6,835 bases of DNA from Methanosarcina sp. (GTDB taxonomy: Archaea > Halobacteriota > Methanosarcinia > Methanosarcinales > Methanosarcinaceae). The stretch spans positions 6,062-12,896 of the forward strand of contig DUGS01000074.1 in assembly GCA_013331265.1 (NCBI GenBank). Reading direction: 5' to 3'. A program made the position numbers and the translations under genes. The notes under the pieces are model-generated. The model was given only the letters and a program-made list of their open reading frames with translations. It ran no database searches and was not told the origin of the DNA. This document shows positions 4,805 through 6,835 of the stretch, one piece after another. How positions within the stretch are numbered: the stretch's first letter is position 1; each line of letters starts with the position of its first letter.

Positions 4805-6835
4805 ATGATATCTCATAAGTTTAAACCATATTCAAAATATGGACTAGTTCTCATATTTATGCTAAGTATGGTTAGTACTGCATATGCAGATGCAAATCAA
4901 CTTGTATATTATAACTGGTGTGAAGACACTGGAAATACTATAGTTGACAATTCGGGATACGGAAATAATGGTATAAATTATGGCAGTACAACCTTTATTC
5001 TGCCAACAGGACAAACAGCAAGACATTTTAATGGACAGAACAGAGTAATAATACCTGAAAATAAGCAGTTAACATTCACTGATCCGCATATAACATTCGG
5101 GGTCTTTTTCTGTTATAATTACATCAATCCGACCAATTGTACATATTTGGTTTCTAAAGGCAATGACACATGCAGGATCAGTATTGACCATATAAATTCA
5201 ACCATAAAGCATGAAATTTACGCAGATGGTCAAACTATTTCTGGTCACAGTGATTGTCAGATTGAGCCCAATGAAGACTATGAAGCTATTGTAACATATG
5301 ATGGTTCTCATGCTCAATTATACATCAATGGAATTGCCAGTGGAAAAGGCGTGGATTATACGGCAACTACTTTAGGTCTCAGCAATAATGCAGATAGCTG
5401 GACGATAGGATCGTCTCCTGGTGCTGAGAACGGGTTAAATGGGGATATATATGCTTTTTATGAGTATAACAGAACACTAAATTCATCAGAGGTCTTGGAT
5501 TTATATGTAAATGATCTCCACAGCATAAGGGCTTCAGATAGACCAGGGGGCATTGCCCTATCCTGGGACGACGCAGGGAATATTCACAACTGCTATCAAT
5601 ATCTGTCAATGTTCCAGAAGTATAACGCTACATGCACCATGAATGCAAACAAAGTGAGTCACAGGCCACAGCATGTAATAGATGAACTGGGCAAGCTTCA
5701 TTCAGCTGGATGGGAAATATCTACACATGGGTACAATCACGAAAATGCAATTATTTATCTAAACAATAACACTCCTCAAGGTTGGCTGGACCAGGAAATT
5801 TTCCCGAACATCGTAGAATTGACACGTTATGGTTATCCAGTTTATACCCATGCATATCCCAATTCGGCCAGAAATCGAGATACCGATGCGTTACTATCCC
5901 CTTATTTCCGGACGCTCAGGACAATAACCCCTGATGTTCTAAATGATAACGTAAATGAAACACTACTGGCTTATTACGAATGGGACGATGACCGACTTCT
6001 GTATGGTGTAGAAATAGATGACCAGTCAGGTACTAGCTTACAGTCTATAGAATATGGAATAGATTACGCAATAAAAACAGGTACTGTACTGGTGTTATTT
6101 GGGCATGAAATTACTCCAGTCGTTACTCGAAGCTATCAAACTTCAGAATCAAGATTGGACTCAATCCTAAATTATACCAGCCAGCACGGCGGAGTATTTT
6201 ATAACATGGGAGATCTGGGTAATTCGTCTTGGGTAAGGCCTGCCAGGTTCTCTGACGTGACTGCAAAATTCACAGTTTCTCCAAATCCCGTATATGCCGG
6301 GGAAAGTGTGATTTTTGAAGATCACAGCATCAACCAGACTACCGAACTGCTCGATTTTGGGGACGGTTCGCCTGTTAGCAGTACTGCAAATATCGCTCAT
6401 ACATATACTAATCCAGGAACTTATACGGCTAATCTAACGGTAGCAAATGACGTTTCAAGCCACTCAATGCTTCAAACAATTACGGTAATTCTACCGTCAG
6501 CTCCAGTTGCGAATTTCACTTCAAATATAACATCTGGAAATGTCCCATTAACTGTCCAGTTTAGTGACACAAGTACCGGATATCCAACTGCATGGAACTG
6601 GGACTTTGGAGACATTGGAGATGGGAACACGTCAACAAGTCAGAATCCAAGGCATACTTATTCTGTAGCAGGTAATTATACAGTTACCCTGAAAGTAAGT
6701 AACGTTAATGGTATGGATGAAAAAACTGCTGTTATAACTGTACTGCAGGAGCAGGGAGGAAATGGAAGTAACGTTCTTCCTGAAGCAGACTTCAGTACCA
6801 GTGTTACAGGTGGATATGCTCCCCTTTCAGTGACC
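4805..6835 (+). CDS. Secreted LamG - polysaccharide-deacetylase-like - PKD surface protein (partial, 3' end cut off)
   Basis: The frame is open from ATG 4805 to the window edge, giving 677 residues and no stop. Residues 1-28 form a signal peptide ending AYA. Residues about 32-236 form a LamG/concanavalin-like domain (DNSGYGNNG, ARHFNG, YLVSKG, LYINGIASG). Residues about 247-480 resemble a NodB/CE4 polysaccharide deacetylase: SWDDAG at 253-258 stands for the usual FDDG, STHGYNH (H308, H312) is the HxxxH metal motif, HAYPNSARN at 349-357 resembles motif 3, and LFGHE (H434) stands where LHD is usual. A PKD domain follows at about 487-564 (LDFGDGSP at 516-523), a second at about 566-647 (WNWDFGD at 597-603), and a third begins at 659 (LPEADFSTSVTGGYAPLSVT). 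The protein is probably exported and anchored further on, acting on N-acetylated sugars of the surface matrix; activity is inferred. The start is set by the signal peptide, as the ribosome site is weak. Confidence 0.85.
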   Translation, partial: MISHKFKPYSKYGLVLIFMLSMVSTAYADANQLVYYNWCEDTGNTIVDNSGYGNNGINYGSTTFILPTGQTARHFNGQNRVIIPENKQLTFTDPHITFGVFFCYNYINPTNCTYLVSKGNDTCRISIDHINSTIKHEIYADGQTISGHSDCQIEPNEDYEAIVTYDGSHAQLYINGIASGKGVDYTATTLGLSNNADSWTIGSSPGAENGLNGDIYAFYEYNRTLNSSEVLDLYVNDLHSIRASDRPGGIALSWDDAGNIHNCYQYLSMFQKYNATCTMNANKVSHRPQHVIDELGKLHSAGWEISTHGYNHENAIIYLNNNTPQGWLDQEIFPNIVELTRYGYPVYTHAYPNSARNRDTDALLSPYFRTLRTITPDVLNDNVNETLLAYYEWDDDRLLYGVEIDDQSGTSLQSIEYGIDYAIKTGTVLVLFGHEITPVVTRSYQTSESRLDSILNYTSQHGGVFYNMGDLGNSSWVRPARFSDVTAKFTVSPNPVYAGESVIFEDHSINQTTELLDFGDGSPVSSTANIAHTYTNPGTYTANLTVANDVSSHSMLQTITVILPSAPVANFTSNITSGNVPLTVQFSDTSTGYPTAWNWDFGDIGDGNTSTSQNPRHTYSVAGNYTVTLKVSNVNGMDEKTAVITVLQEQGGNGSNVLPEADFSTSVTGGYAPLSVT

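Noticed and set aside
5379..5609. 76-codon minus-strand frame
   Set aside because: It is antisense to the LamG/deacetylase-like region of the large plus-strand gene; no motif.
6167..6400. 77-codon minus-strand frame
   Set aside because: It is antisense to the deacetylase-like/PKD junction of the large gene; no motif and no ribosome site.
1..6835. CRISPR array, tRNA or rRNA gene
   Set aside because: No regularly spaced repeat set with unique spacers, no cloverleaf with a TTC-A-type arm, and no rRNA-like sequence was seen on reading both strands.

Overview
The window looks like chromosomal DNA of a methanogenic archaeon close to Methanosarcina. The signs are AT-rich DNA with long intergenic regions, TATA boxes and GGAG/GGTGA-type ribosome binding sites, large secreted PKD-domain surface proteins, a YjbQ-family enzyme, and an InsA-like zinc-ribbon protein of the kind seen in Methanosarcina insertion sequences. 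The organism is inferred from protein style, because no rRNA or other marker gene is present.

Layout from left to right: (1) the last 41 codons of an unidentified plus-strand gene (3-128), then a small HExxH zinc-metallopeptidase-like protein (176-805) related to the DUF4157/eCIS-core type. (2) A 277-bp non-autonomous insertion element (837-1113) with 20-bp terminal inverted repeats and a 6-bp target duplication, inserted just behind that gene. (3) A minus-strand gene for a secreted protein of two Ig-like domains (1224-2459), with a terminator, ribosome binding site, TATA box and possible operator. (4) A minus-strand InsA-like zinc-ribbon/HTH protein (2882-3301) with no catalytic transposase partner beside it, flanked by two tandem palindromic repeats and a nested inverted-repeat region. 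(5) A plus-strand YjbQ/UPF0047 gene (3911-4333), apparently on a leaderless transcript. (6) A 470-bp gap with a nested-stem element that may be an insertion-sequence end. (7) A large plus-strand gene, 4805 to the window edge and still open, encoding a signal peptide, a LamG domain, a polysaccharide-deacetylase-like domain and at least two and a half PKD domains.

The genes do not form one operon. The two secreted proteins probably act at the cell surface or in its matrix. The metallopeptidase-like protein may belong to a locus that continues to the left. The centre of the window is a mobile-element graveyard. A recurring feature is the short exact or near-exact tandem duplication (12 to 22 bp), found at four places. 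I see no complete new defence or secretion system here. The best leads are the metallopeptidase-like gene with its cut-off upstream neighbour, the clean MITE, and the divergent active site of the deacetylase-like surface protein.
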